From assembly GCA_020356105.1 (NCBI GenBank), contig CP070634.1:1922733-1966419 (forward strand): DNA of 43,687 nucleotides, written 5' to 3'. Every line of letters starts with the position of its first letter. Position 1 is the first letter of the stretch. Below the pieces are notes generated by a model. That model did not search any database, had not been told where the DNA came from, and worked only from the letters and a program-made list of their open reading frames with translations. This DNA comes from Rhodospirillales bacterium (GTDB taxonomy: Bacteria; Pseudomonadota; Alphaproteobacteria; UBA8366; JADFVY01). The position numbers and the translations under genes are program-made. Shown piece by piece: positions 33,793 through 41,487 of this stretch.

Positions 33793-35580
33793 GTGAGGAC
33801 TCTACGCAGGATCATTGTCGGCTTGCTCGCGGTGGTGGGCGGCATCGTGGTGGTATTCATAGGCGCCGCGGTTGTCATATCGTTGACCTTGTCCGACCGA
33901 CCCGAACCGTTGCCGGAGACGATCGTCCTGCGGCTCGACCTTGACGAACCGGTGCGCGACGGTCCGCCGTCACAGGGTTTGTTCGCGGTCCGTCATCGTC
34001 CCGATCTGCGGGACATGGTCGAGGGCCTGGAAGCCGCCGCGTCCGACGATCGGGTCGCTGGCCTAACCGTTCACATGAGCCGTCCGCAATTCAGTATCGC
34101 CACCGCCCAAGAACTGCGTCAGTCGGTCGAAGCGTTTCGTGACTCCGGTAAATTTGCCATTCTGTTCACCGAGGATCTGGGTGGTCTGGGCGGCGGCACC
34201 ACGGAATACTATCTCGCCAGCGGTTTCGATGAAATCTGGCTGCAGCCGTCGGGCGGCGTCGGCCTGATCGGCATGGCGATCGAGGTGCCATTCGCCCGCG
34301 GGTTGCTCGACAAGCTCGAAGTGCAGCCGCGCTTCGGGCAGCGCGAGGAGTACAAATCGGCGGCTGAATCGCTGACCCGCTCCTCGCTCAGCGGGCCGGC
34401 GCGGAGGAACCTTCAGGTGCTGCTCGACTCCCTTTACGGCCAGGCGGTGGCCGGGATCGCCGCGGGGCGACAGATTGGCGAGGCCGACATCCGCGACGTT
34501 GTCGACAAGGGGCCGTACCTCGGGCGCGAGGCGCTGACGCTGGGGTTGGTCGATCGCCTTGCGTATTGGGATGAATTCATCGCCGCCGCAAAGGACCGAT
34601 CCGGCGCCGGCGCGGAGCCCGTGTCGCTGGGCCGGTATCTTGCCGGCATCGACCGGCCCAACCGCAGCGGCACCAAGGTGGCGCTGATCCATGGCCGAGG
34701 CACGATCGTGTCGGGCAGCGCTGACGGCGATGTGTTCGATGAACCCGGCTTTGGCGCCCACCGGATTGCCGAGGCGATCTCCGAGGCGATCGAGGATGAC
34801 GAAATCAAGGCCATCCTGTTCCGTGTCGACAGTCCGGGCGGCTCCTACATCGCATCGGACATCGTCTGGCGCGAGATTCGGCGGGCCGGTGAAGCGGCCA
34901 AGCCGGTCGTCGCTTCGATGGGGGGAACCGCGGCCTCGGGCGGCTATTTCGTCGCCATGCCGGCGGACCGGATCGTCGCCTATCCCGGCACCGTGACCGG
35001 CTCGATCGGCGTCTATGGGGGCAAGGTCGTAACCGAGCGGTTGTGGGCGCGCCTCGGCATTACCTGGGACGGGCTCTACGCCGGGGACCGTGCCGCAATG
35101 TGGAGTTTCGTCAGGGACTTTCCGCCCGGCGCGGAGCAGCGCTTTGCCGCTCTGCTCGATTTCATCTACGAGGATTTCACCGCCAAGGCGATGGAAGACC
35201 GCTCGCTCGATCCCGAGCAGGTCGACGCTGCTGCCCGCGGCCGCGTGTGGAGCGGCGCGGACGCGCTCGAAAACGGTCTGGTCGACGTGCTCGGCGGGTA
35301 TCGCGCGGCGCTCGGCGAGGTCCGCGAACTTCTCGATCTGGCGCCGGATGCACCGCTCAACCTGGTGCCGATGCCTGCGCCGCTCAGCCCGTTCGAGCAA
35401 TTCGTGCGAGCGCTCGAGGGTGATGTGTCGGCGGCCTCGCTGGCCGCGCTGTTCGCCTCGGAGCGCAGCAGCGTTCTTGACCAGGCAGCACAAGAGCTGG
35501 GCCTGGAGGCGGAGGATCTCGCGCCGTTGCGCCCGCCCGCCGGCGTCCTGCAGATGCCGCCCCTGCGTCTTCGACACTGA
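33793..35580 (+). CDS. sppA: Signal peptide peptidase SppA, long (67K) type
   Basis: Membrane-bound protease that digests cleaved signal peptides. 595 residues with an N-terminal membrane anchor (about 8-33) and two ClpP-like domains. The catalytic Lys188 lies in YKSAAES of the first domain and the nucleophile Ser382 in TAASGGYFVAM of the second, as in E. coli SppA (Lys209/Ser409). GSIGVYGGKV follows. GTG start with AGGTTCAGGG just upstream; 15 bases separate it from the TPR gene. The last 60 residues are Ala/Pro-rich and low in hydrophobicity. Confidence 0.93.
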   Translation: MRTLRRIIVGLLAVVGGIVVVFIGAAVVISLTLSDRPEPLPETIVLRLDLDEPVRDGPPSQGLFAVRHRPDLRDMVEGLEAAASDDRVAGLTVHMSRPQFSIATAQELRQSVEAFRDSGKFAILFTEDLGGLGGGTTEYYLASGFDEIWLQPSGGVGLIGMAIEVPFARGLLDKLEVQPRFGQREEYKSAAESLTRSSLSGPARRNLQVLLDSLYGQAVAGIAAGRQIGEADIRDVVDKGPYLGREALTLGLVDRLAYWDEFIAAAKDRSGAGAEPVSLGRYLAGIDRPNRSGTKVALIHGRGTIVSGSADGDVFDEPGFGAHRIAEAISEAIEDDEIKAILFRVDSPGGSYIASDIVWREIRRAGEAAKPVVASMGGTAASGGYFVAMPADRIVAYPGTVTGSIGVYGGKVVTERLWARLGITWDGLYAGDRAAMWSFVRDFPPGAEQRFAALLDFIYEDFTAKAMEDRSLDPEQVDAAARGRVWSGADALENGLVDVLGGYRAALGEVRELLDLAPDAPLNLVPMPAPLSPFEQFVRALEGDVSAASLAALFASERSSVLDQAAQELGLEAEDLAPLRPPAGVLQMPPLRLRH

Positions 35581-35586
35581 TCGCCA

Positions 35587-35636
35587 GGTCACCCCGGTGT
35601 TGGTCCGGCACGGGCCCGGCCCGATGCCGGGTGACC
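35587..35636 (+). promoter_or_regulatory. Imperfect palindrome downstream of sppA
   Basis: GGTCACCCCGG (35587-35597) pairs with CCGGGTGACC (35627-35636) with one bulged C; inside it CCGGCA and TGCCGG offer an alternative, nested stem. It lies 6 bases after the sppA stop and is followed by a weak T-run (CCTTTGTCT). It may be a terminator or a copy of a genome-wide palindromic element; only one copy is in this window. Confidence 0.45.
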
Positions 35637-35731
35637 GCGCCCTTTGTCTGCGGTGCGGTGTTGTGTTAGGAGCAACGCGGCCTATCTGACTGGCTGAAAA
35701 CAGAACAACGAGGCGGGGGAGGAACGCGCGG

Positions 35732-37807
35732 ATGGAGCTCAACGGTCGACGCATCCTGTTGTGCAGCTGCGAGAATACGATGAGCCTGGACGGCAAGGCG
35801 CTGGCCAGGGCCTGTGGTGCTTCCGCCTCACCTGAGATCGCCAGCCAGCTGTGCCGGGCGCAGATTGAAAATTTCCGTAGCGAGATCGGCAAGGGTGGGC
35901 GCGTGATCGTCGCCTGCACTCAGGAAGCCCCGCTGTTCCACGAGATTGCGAGCGAGATCGCAGACGGCGCGGCGCTGGGCGCGGTCAATATCCGCGAGAC
36001 CGCCGGCTGGTCCGAAGACGGCGCCGCGGCGACACCGAAAATCGCGGCGTTGCTAGCCGAGGCCGCGGTCGAGATTCCGCCGACGCCGGTCGTCACCATG
36101 GAGTCGGGCGGCGTCTGCCTCGTGTACGGCAACGATGAAGTCGCGCTGGCGGCGGCGCAGCAGTTGAACGCGCGGCTCGATGTGACGCTGCTGCTCTCGC
36201 GGCCGGGGGAGTTGATGCCGCCGAGGGAGATGGACGTGCCGGTGTTTCGCGGCACGGTCGCCGCGGCCAAGGGCCATCTCGGCGCCTTCGAGATCGTGGT
36301 CGACGACTATGCGCCGGCCGCCGTGTCGGCCCGGTCATGGCTCGAATTCGAGTCGCCGCGCGACGGCGCGATATCGAAATGCGATCTGATCCTCGACCTG
36401 TCGGGTGGCGCTCCCCTGTTTGCGGCCGGCGAGCGTGTGGACGGATACTTCCGGCCCGACCCGGGCAATCCGGCCTTGGTGCAGAAGGCCCTGTTCGACA
36501 TCTCCGACATGGTCGGCGAGTTCGAGAAGCCGCATTACGTCAAGTTCGCCGCCGATCTGTGCGCCCATTCGCGCAGCCTGAAGACCGGCTGCACCCGTTG
36601 TCTCGACGTCTGCCCGGTGTCGGCGATCGCACCGGACGGCGATCACGTCGCGATCGATCCCTATCTGTGCGGCGGTTGCGGTGGCTGCAACAGTGTTTGC
36701 CCCACGGGTGCGGCGCGCTACGACATGCCGCCGGCGGAGGCGCTGTTCGGTCGCTTGCGGGCGATGCTGTCGACCTACCATGCGGCGGGCGGCGAGGCGC
36801 CGATCCTGCTGATCCATGACGCGCGCGGCGGTGCCGACATGATCCACGCGCTGGCCCGGCACGGTCGCGGCTTGCCCGCCCACGTCCTGCCGTTCGCGGT
36901 GAACGAGGCGACCATGGTCGGTTTCGATCTCGTGGCTTGCGCGCTCGGCTGGGGCGCGGCAGCGGTGCGCATCCTGGGCGATCCGGGACGCCGGGACGAG
37001 CGGGCCGGGCTGGCCAGTCAGGTCGGGCTCGCGGAGGCGGCGATGAGCGGGCTCGGCTATGGCAGCGGCCGTGTTTCGGTGATCGACGAGACCGACCCGG
37101 ACGTCGTCGAGCGCGTCTTGTGGGAGGACAGGCCACCGACCGCAGCGCGGGCGGGATCCTTCCTGGCCATGGGCGGCAAGCGCGCCGTTACCGGTCTGGC
37201 GCTCGCGCATCTGCACGAGGTGGCGCCGGCCCCGGTCGACATGGTGTCCTTGCCGGAGGGCGCGCCGTTCGGCCGCGTCCTCGTCGATGACGCCCGATGC
37301 ACCCTCTGCCTGTCATGCGTCGGCGCCTGTCCGACCGGCGCGCTGAAAGACAAACCGGACAAGCCGCATCTCGGGTTCGAGGAGCTCGCCTGCGTCCAGT
37401 GCGGTCTGTGTCGCAATACCTGCCCAGAATCGGCGATCACGCTCGAGCCGCGCCTGGCCTTCACGCCGGAGGCGCGGCGCGCCGTCACCTTGAAGGAGGA
37501 GGAGCCTTTTGCCTGCGTCCGCTGCGGCAAGCCGTTTGGCGCCAAGAGCAGCATCGAGCGGATTGTCGCGCAACTTGCCGGCAAGCATCCGATGTTCGCC
37601 GAAGGCCGCATGGCTGATCGCATCAAGATGTGCGACGATTGCCGCGTCATCGACCAGTTCGAGGCCGGCAACGACCCGTTCCGCGGGCCCGAGCGGCCGC
37701 TCCCCCGCACGACCGACGACGATCTGCGCGAGCGCGAGGCGGAGATTGAGGAGGCGCGGGCGAAGCTGCTGGCCGAACGCGCCAAGGAGGAGAGCGGCGA
37801 GAGCTGA
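35732..37807 (+). CDS. Multi-cluster 4Fe-4S protein of the formate dehydrogenase locus
   Basis: 691-residue cytoplasmic-looking protein with no signal or membrane segment. The N terminus has CSCENTM and VIVACTQEAPLF, reminiscent of HdrA-like proteins. Four ferredoxin-type motifs follow: CTRCLDVCP (from about Cys287) with CGGCGGCNSVCP, then CTLCLSCVGACP (from about 523) with CVQCGLCRNTCP. The C terminus adds two CxxC pairs (CVRC and CDDC), perhaps a metal knot, and a charged coiled coil (REREAEIEEARAKLLAERAKEE). Proteins like this recur next to formate dehydrogenase genes with DUF3305/DUF3306. A role in electron transfer or enzyme maturation is inferred. GGGGGAGG precedes the ATG. Confidence 0.82.
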   Translation: MELNGRRILLCSCENTMSLDGKALARACGASASPEIASQLCRAQIENFRSEIGKGGRVIVACTQEAPLFHEIASEIADGAALGAVNIRETAGWSEDGAAATPKIAALLAEAAVEIPPTPVVTMESGGVCLVYGNDEVALAAAQQLNARLDVTLLLSRPGELMPPREMDVPVFRGTVAAAKGHLGAFEIVVDDYAPAAVSARSWLEFESPRDGAISKCDLILDLSGGAPLFAAGERVDGYFRPDPGNPALVQKALFDISDMVGEFEKPHYVKFAADLCAHSRSLKTGCTRCLDVCPVSAIAPDGDHVAIDPYLCGGCGGCNSVCPTGAARYDMPPAEALFGRLRAMLSTYHAAGGEAPILLIHDARGGADMIHALARHGRGLPAHVLPFAVNEATMVGFDLVACALGWGAAAVRILGDPGRRDERAGLASQVGLAEAAMSGLGYGSGRVSVIDETDPDVVERVLWEDRPPTAARAGSFLAMGGKRAVTGLALAHLHEVAPAPVDMVSLPEGAPFGRVLVDDARCTLCLSCVGACPTGALKDKPDKPHLGFEELACVQCGLCRNTCPESAITLEPRLAFTPEARRAVTLKEEEPFACVRCGKPFGAKSSIERIVAQLAGKHPMFAEGRMADRIKMCDDCRVIDQFEAGNDPFRGPERPLPRTTDDDLREREAEIEEARAKLLAERAKEESGES

Positions 37808-37837
37808 CCTGTGGCGACGGGCGGGCCGCACGGCCGG

Positions 37838-38044
37838 TCATTCCAGCTCGATGTCCCCCTCGATCGGCACCGACAGGTCGACGCCGTCGATCGTCAGGAG
37901 CATCTTCGCCTTCAGCGTCGCATTGCCGGCGAGAGTCCCCGCCGACAGCGCCTCGTTCACCGCGTGCTCGATTTCGCGCTGCGAGGTCACGCCGACCTTC
38001 TTGAGGAATTTCCGCAAGCTCATATTGAAAGTGTCTTCGTTCAT
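37838..38044 (-). CDS. Small conserved protein, DUF6494 type
   Basis: 68-residue protein with the sequence pattern MNEDTFNMSLRKFLKKVGVT and then SQREIEHAVNEALSAG, followed by a short beta-rich end (LLTIDGVDLSVPIEGDIEL). I recall this as the small family DUF6494, of unknown function. AAAGGGAA is 3 bases before the ATG. It follows the DUF6352 gene by 25 bases and is convergent with the Fe-S protein gene. The N-terminal half looks like a helix-turn-helix-sized helical pair, but DNA binding is not established. Confidence 0.75.
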   Translation of the reverse strand: MNEDTFNMSLRKFLKKVGVTSQREIEHAVNEALSAGTLAGNATLKAKMLLTIDGVDLSVPIEGDIELE

Positions 38045-38069
38045 CGCTTCCCTTTCCGAATTTCGCCGT

Positions 38070-39089
38070 TCACACGGTTTCGGTGAGCGGCAGGTTGACC
38101 AGAAGGTTCTGGGGCTTGAGCCGCACATTGTTGTCCGCGGCCATGGCCAACGCCAAGTAGACCGGGCGGCCGCGGAGCTGCGGTCGCACCGGCGCCGGGT
38201 CGCCGAACTCCAGCCGAAACAGGGATATAAGCCGGGCACGCCGGGCGTCATTCACGGCAACTCCGCGATAGAGGTCATTGAGGATCGCCGTCGCATCGGC
38301 ATCCAGGCCGACATGCCAGACCCAATGCTCATCCGTGATGCTCTGGGCCGGCTGCACCGACACCTGCGTATCGAGGAAATGCTTAACCCAGCTCTCCAGG
38401 ACCCGGCACAACGCATCGAGTCCCTCACGCCCGAAGGTAAGGTCAAGCACCATATCGAAACGGTCGCTGCGGGCCCAGTATCCGTCTGCATTTTCGCGGT
38501 TCAGAACGTCGAGCTCGACCTGGCGCAACGGCGTCCCGGCCTCGGCGATCAGCTTGCCGAGTGAGCCGAAACCGCCGGTTCGTCGGACCATGGCGATGGT
38601 TTCTTCGTCGCCGAGCAGGATAGCGCCGTCCCGACTCATCGCGGTCTGCTTGCGGAAGAACAGCTCGGCCGCGCGCACCCGGAACGGGTCGTCGCAGTCC
38701 TCCAGAATGTTGCGCAGGATGACATGGGCCAGCTGGTCGACGAACAGCGGCGGGACCGGCGCCGGCGACCCCGCGCCCGCGAACAGATCGCGGTAGCATG
38801 CCTCGACGGAGTTCGCGGCGATCAGCCTGTCGCGGAACGCCAGGACGATGCGATAATTCTCGCGGGCGTCGACATCGCTTAGCGAGCTGATCCTTGCATC
38901 GGCGATGGCCCGCCGGGGATCCTCAATCAGCTCCGCATGCAAGGCGCGCTCGACATCGCAGGAGTCCGGCTGTGGCGCGACCTCGGGCCGCATGAAATAG
39001 GCGCGCAGGAAGTCATCGGTGACCGTTAATCGACCATCGTCGCCGCGTCGCAGCAGCCGAAACCCGGAGCTGGGCCAGAGTTCTTGCAC
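38070..39089 (-). CDS. Conserved protein of unknown function, DUF6352 type
   Basis: About 339 residues with no signal, membrane segment or cofactor motif that I can see. The N terminus LWPSSGFRLLRRGDDGRLTVTDDFLRAYFMRPE is the hallmark of the family I know as DUF6352, usually encoded near formate dehydrogenase and DUF3305/DUF3306 genes. The rest is mostly helical (YRIVLAFRDRLIAA; LFVDQLAHVILRNILEDCDDPFRVRAAELFFRKQ). I prefer the GTG at 39089, which has AGGA 4 bases upstream and places the conserved block at the N terminus; an ATG at 39116 would add 9 residues. Function unknown; a role in formate dehydrogenase assembly is inferred from neighbourhood only. Confidence 0.75.
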   Translation of the reverse strand: MQELWPSSGFRLLRRGDDGRLTVTDDFLRAYFMRPEVAPQPDSCDVERALHAELIEDPRRAIADARISSLSDVDARENYRIVLAFRDRLIAANSVEACYRDLFAGAGSPAPVPPLFVDQLAHVILRNILEDCDDPFRVRAAELFFRKQTAMSRDGAILLGDEETIAMVRRTGGFGSLGKLIAEAGTPLRQVELDVLNRENADGYWARSDRFDMVLDLTFGREGLDALCRVLESWVKHFLDTQVSVQPAQSITDEHWVWHVGLDADATAILNDLYRGVAVNDARRARLISLFRLEFGDPAPVRPQLRGRPVYLALAMAADNNVRLKPQNLLVNLPLTETV

Positions 39090-39227
39090 GTGTCCTCGCT
39101 GTCGTTGCTGCACCATCCGCAGCGGCCATCCCTATCCTGTTGGGACGCGTCTGCCAAGCGCCACTTGCTTTGCACCGCGTCTCCGCTAGAGTCTGTGATC
39201 ACCGGAAAGATCGGGGACAGCGGCCAG

Positions 39228-39767
39228 ATGGAACGGACCGAAGCATTGACCGTCGGCATCGTCGTCGAACGGCGCGACAGCAGCCACCCGTGGCAGGAAC
39301 AGGTGTGGCTGCCGGTGGCCGTGTTGCCGGGCGTCCCGGCGGCGGACCCCGCGGCCCCGTGGAAGCGGCTCAAGCAAGGCGAAGGGTGGGAGCAGTATCT
39401 TGCCGGGACCCTTACGATCGAGGTTCATCGAACCGATACAGAAGCCTATCTCGACTGCCTGTCAGCGGAACCGCCGCGCGTCTTTGTGGTGCTGCAGGAG
39501 GATCCGCAGAGCGCGTACGGGGTGCGGCCGTTCCTTGCCACGGTCTCGACTTACGAAGCCCAGGATTATGCGGATGCCGGCGAGAATATCGTCGAGGGCG
39601 TCACCATGCCGGACAGCGTGATCGCGTGGCTGAAGGCCTTCGTCGCCGCGCACCATATCGCCGAGCCCTTCCGTAAACGCCGCCTGCGCCGCAGCAAGGA
39701 GGACGGGGCCGGGACCAGACCGCGTTACGGCCGCGGCTCCGGATGGAGCGAAGGTCATGAGTTCTGA
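39228..39767 (+). CDS. DUF3305 family protein
   Basis: 179-residue soluble protein. VGIVVERRDSSHPWQEQVWLPVAVLPG at the start, then YLAGTLTIEVHRTDTEAYLDCLSAEPPRVFVVL and a C-terminal EPFRKRRLRR are the DUF3305 pattern. The family is found almost only beside formate dehydrogenase genes and its molecular role is unknown. The C-terminal 25 residues are basic and probably disordered. The ATG at 39228 starts directly at the conserved block; longer readings overlap the divergent promoter region. It overlaps the DUF3306 gene by 11 bases. Confidence 0.85.
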   Translation: MERTEALTVGIVVERRDSSHPWQEQVWLPVAVLPGVPAADPAAPWKRLKQGEGWEQYLAGTLTIEVHRTDTEAYLDCLSAEPPRVFVVLQEDPQSAYGVRPFLATVSTYEAQDYADAGENIVEGVTMPDSVIAWLKAFVAAHHIAEPFRKRRLRRSKEDGAGTRPRYGRGSGWSEGHEF

Positions 39768-40359
39768 GGACAAGAGCCGACTGGCCCGCTGGGCACAGCG
39801 CAAGGCCGCGGTCAGGGGGCGACGCGGCGGCGCGGCGCCGCACATCGAAAAGGATCGGGCCGACTTGCCCGCCGGGACGGCGGCGCACGACGAACCGAAG
39901 GACTCGCCGCATCAGACCGGTCAACCGGGGAACGAGACGCCGGAGCTGCCCGACATCGACTCCCTGGACTCCGACTCCGATTTCACCGGCTTCATGAAGG
40001 AAGGGGTGCCCCGTGAGATGCGGCGCCTCGCGCTGCGCAAGCTGTGGGCCAGCGACCCGATGTTCAACGTCATCGACGAGATGGTCGAATACGGCGAGGA
40101 TTACACGGATGCGGCGACCGTGGTCGCGGGCATGAAGTCCGCCTGGGAGGTGGGGCGCGGCTACGCCGGAACACGTGACGAAGCGGCAGGCGACGAGAGA
40201 ACCATCGCCGACGCGGCATCGGATGCCGACGCCGCCGCCGAAACCGATGGAGACGCCGATGCGCCTGACGAGGACGCGACGGGCTCCGATGTCGCCGCCG
40301 ACGCGCCGGATACCGCCGATGCCGGGTCCCCGGAGCAGCGATCCGCCGAAAAAGCATAG
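39757..40359 (+). CDS. DUF3306 family protein
   Basis: 200-residue soluble protein. The N terminus (FLARW-like SRLARWAQRKAAVR) and the central DFTGFMKEGVPREMRRLALRKLWASDPMFNVIDEMVEYGEDYTD are the DUF3306 signature. The last 70 residues are an Asp/Ala-rich low-complexity tail (DAASDADAAAETDGDADAPDED), strongly acidic and probably disordered. The start overlaps the end of the DUF3305 gene, with GGAGCGAAGG upstream, so the two proteins are likely made in equal amounts. Function unknown; linked to formate dehydrogenase by neighbourhood. Confidence 0.85.
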   Translation: MSSEDKSRLARWAQRKAAVRGRRGGAAPHIEKDRADLPAGTAAHDEPKDSPHQTGQPGNETPELPDIDSLDSDSDFTGFMKEGVPREMRRLALRKLWASDPMFNVIDEMVEYGEDYTDAATVVAGMKSAWEVGRGYAGTRDEAAGDERTIADAASDADAAAETDGDADAPDEDATGSDVAADAPDTADAGSPEQRSAEKA

Positions 40360-40577
40360 ACCGTACTACGAAAGAGGTAGGCGGTGCATTCGCGGTCGTT
40401 CGGCCGGCATGCCCCGGCTATGCGCCTGTGCCGCGAATAATCCCGCAGAATCCCTGTTGTATATGTGTACGTTCAAATCGAATTTGTGATTAAACCCTAT
40501 TACGCTTGCCGTTGACCTTGCCCGACAGCATGACGTAAGGTTGACCCGTTGGGAGGAGAGACAGGGGCTAATCCGCT

Positions 40578-41198
40578 GTGAGCGACAAACGCGCTGCGGC
40601 AGGCGAGACGGCAGACATCAGCGAGGAAGATAGACTGCGCGCGCAGCTCTATCGGCTGCTGGCAGCGCTGCTTGTTCGCCAACCAGACGATGCGACGCTT
40701 GCGCGCGTTGCGAGCTTGGGCGGCGACGAGGGCAGCGATTTGGGGCGTGCCCTGACGGCGCTGGGGCGTGTCGCGGCAACGAGCGGGACGGCCTCGGTCG
40801 ACGACGAGTTTCACGAGCTCTTCATCGGCGTCGGGCGGGGCGAACTGATGCCCTATGGCTCTTACTACCTCACAGGTTTCGTATACGAAAAGCCGCTTGC
40901 CAGGCTGCGCGAGGACATGGCCCGCCTGGGCATGGCCAGGGCTGAGGGTGTGCGCGAGCCGGAAGACAATATCGCGTCGCTTTGCGAGATGATGGCGGGC
41001 CTGATCGAGGGGGAATTCGGGGCGCCGGCCGACCTCAAGACGCAGCGGGCGTTTTACGATTCACACATCGGCCCTTGGGCCGGGCAGTTCTTCGCCGATC
41101 TCGAAGCAGCGAAATCGGCGCGGTTCTATATGCCGGTCGGCACGGTCGGCCGCATCTTCATGGAGATCGAAGCCACCGCATTCGACATGGCCGCTTGA
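40578..41198 (+). CDS. TorD/DmsD-family chaperone for a molybdoenzyme
   Basis: 206-residue helical cytoplasmic chaperone. RAQLYRLLAALLVRQPD at the start, DDEFHELFIGVGRGELMPYGSYYLTGFVYEKPLARLREDM in the middle (the family's E-x-x-x-L-F-x-G-x-G and PYGSYY pattern) and EPEDNIASLCEMMAGLI are diagnostic. Such proteins bind the Tat signal of a molybdoenzyme and hold it until the cofactor is inserted. The client is almost certainly the FdhA encoded two genes on. It starts with GTG; the leader carries GGGAGGAGAG about 15 bases upstream, rather far for a ribosome site, so the start is slightly uncertain. Confidence 0.9.
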   Translation: MSDKRAAAGETADISEEDRLRAQLYRLLAALLVRQPDDATLARVASLGGDEGSDLGRALTALGRVAATSGTASVDDEFHELFIGVGRGELMPYGSYYLTGFVYEKPLARLREDMARLGMARAEGVREPEDNIASLCEMMAGLIEGEFGAPADLKTQRAFYDSHIGPWAGQFFADLEAAKSARFYMPVGTVGRIFMEIEATAFDMAA

Positions 41199-41257
41199 TC
41201 CGGCAGGCCCGGAACCGGCGGCTGTATGGGTTTGGAGCAGCGTGAAAGGTTGAGAGA

Positions 41258-41455
41258 ATGAAAACCACAGGAGACAGTCAGAAGGTTGCGCGACGCGAGC
41301 TTCTCAAGCTCGCAGGGCTGGGAGGCGTTGCCGGAGCGGCATTCACGGCATCGGCGAGCGTCCGGGCCGAGGCGGCAACCGAGATTGACCGCAGCGACTC
41401 CGGCTATCGTGAGACCGAGCATGTCCGCACCTACTACGAGCTGGCGAAGTTCTAG
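41258..41455 (+). CDS. Small Tat-signal protein of the formate dehydrogenase region
   Basis: 65-residue protein that is little more than a Tat signal: ARRELLKLAGLGGVAGAAF (twin Arg at about 12-13), a cleavage region ASVRAEAAT, and a short mature tail ending SGYRETEHVRTYYELAKF. I recall this as the 'formate dehydrogenase region TAT target' family, always placed just upstream of the catalytic subunit. The role is unknown; the tail's conserved YY and AKF suggest a small periplasmic subunit or assembly factor (inference). The ATG is preceded by a weak GAGAG. Confidence 0.85.
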   Translation: MKTTGDSQKVARRELLKLAGLGGVAGAAFTASASVRAEAATEIDRSDSGYRETEHVRTYYELAKF

Positions 41456-41487
41456 GATCGCTGATCCGAAAATCGGGAGACGACGAA

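Noticed and set aside
34063..35919. 618-codon open frame on the minus strand opposite sppA
   Set aside because: Antisense shadow of sppA and of the start of the Fe-S protein gene.
40200..40356. Asp/Ala-rich repetitive codons at the end of the DUF3306 gene
   Set aside because: Low-complexity acidic protein tail, not a DNA repeat or CRISPR-like array.
40470..40486. AT-rich inverted repeat CAAAT-CGA-ATTTG upstream of the TorD-type gene
   Set aside because: Only 5-bp arms. The region 40360-40577 probably holds the formate dehydrogenase promoter, but I could not fix a -35/-10 pair or an FNR box there.
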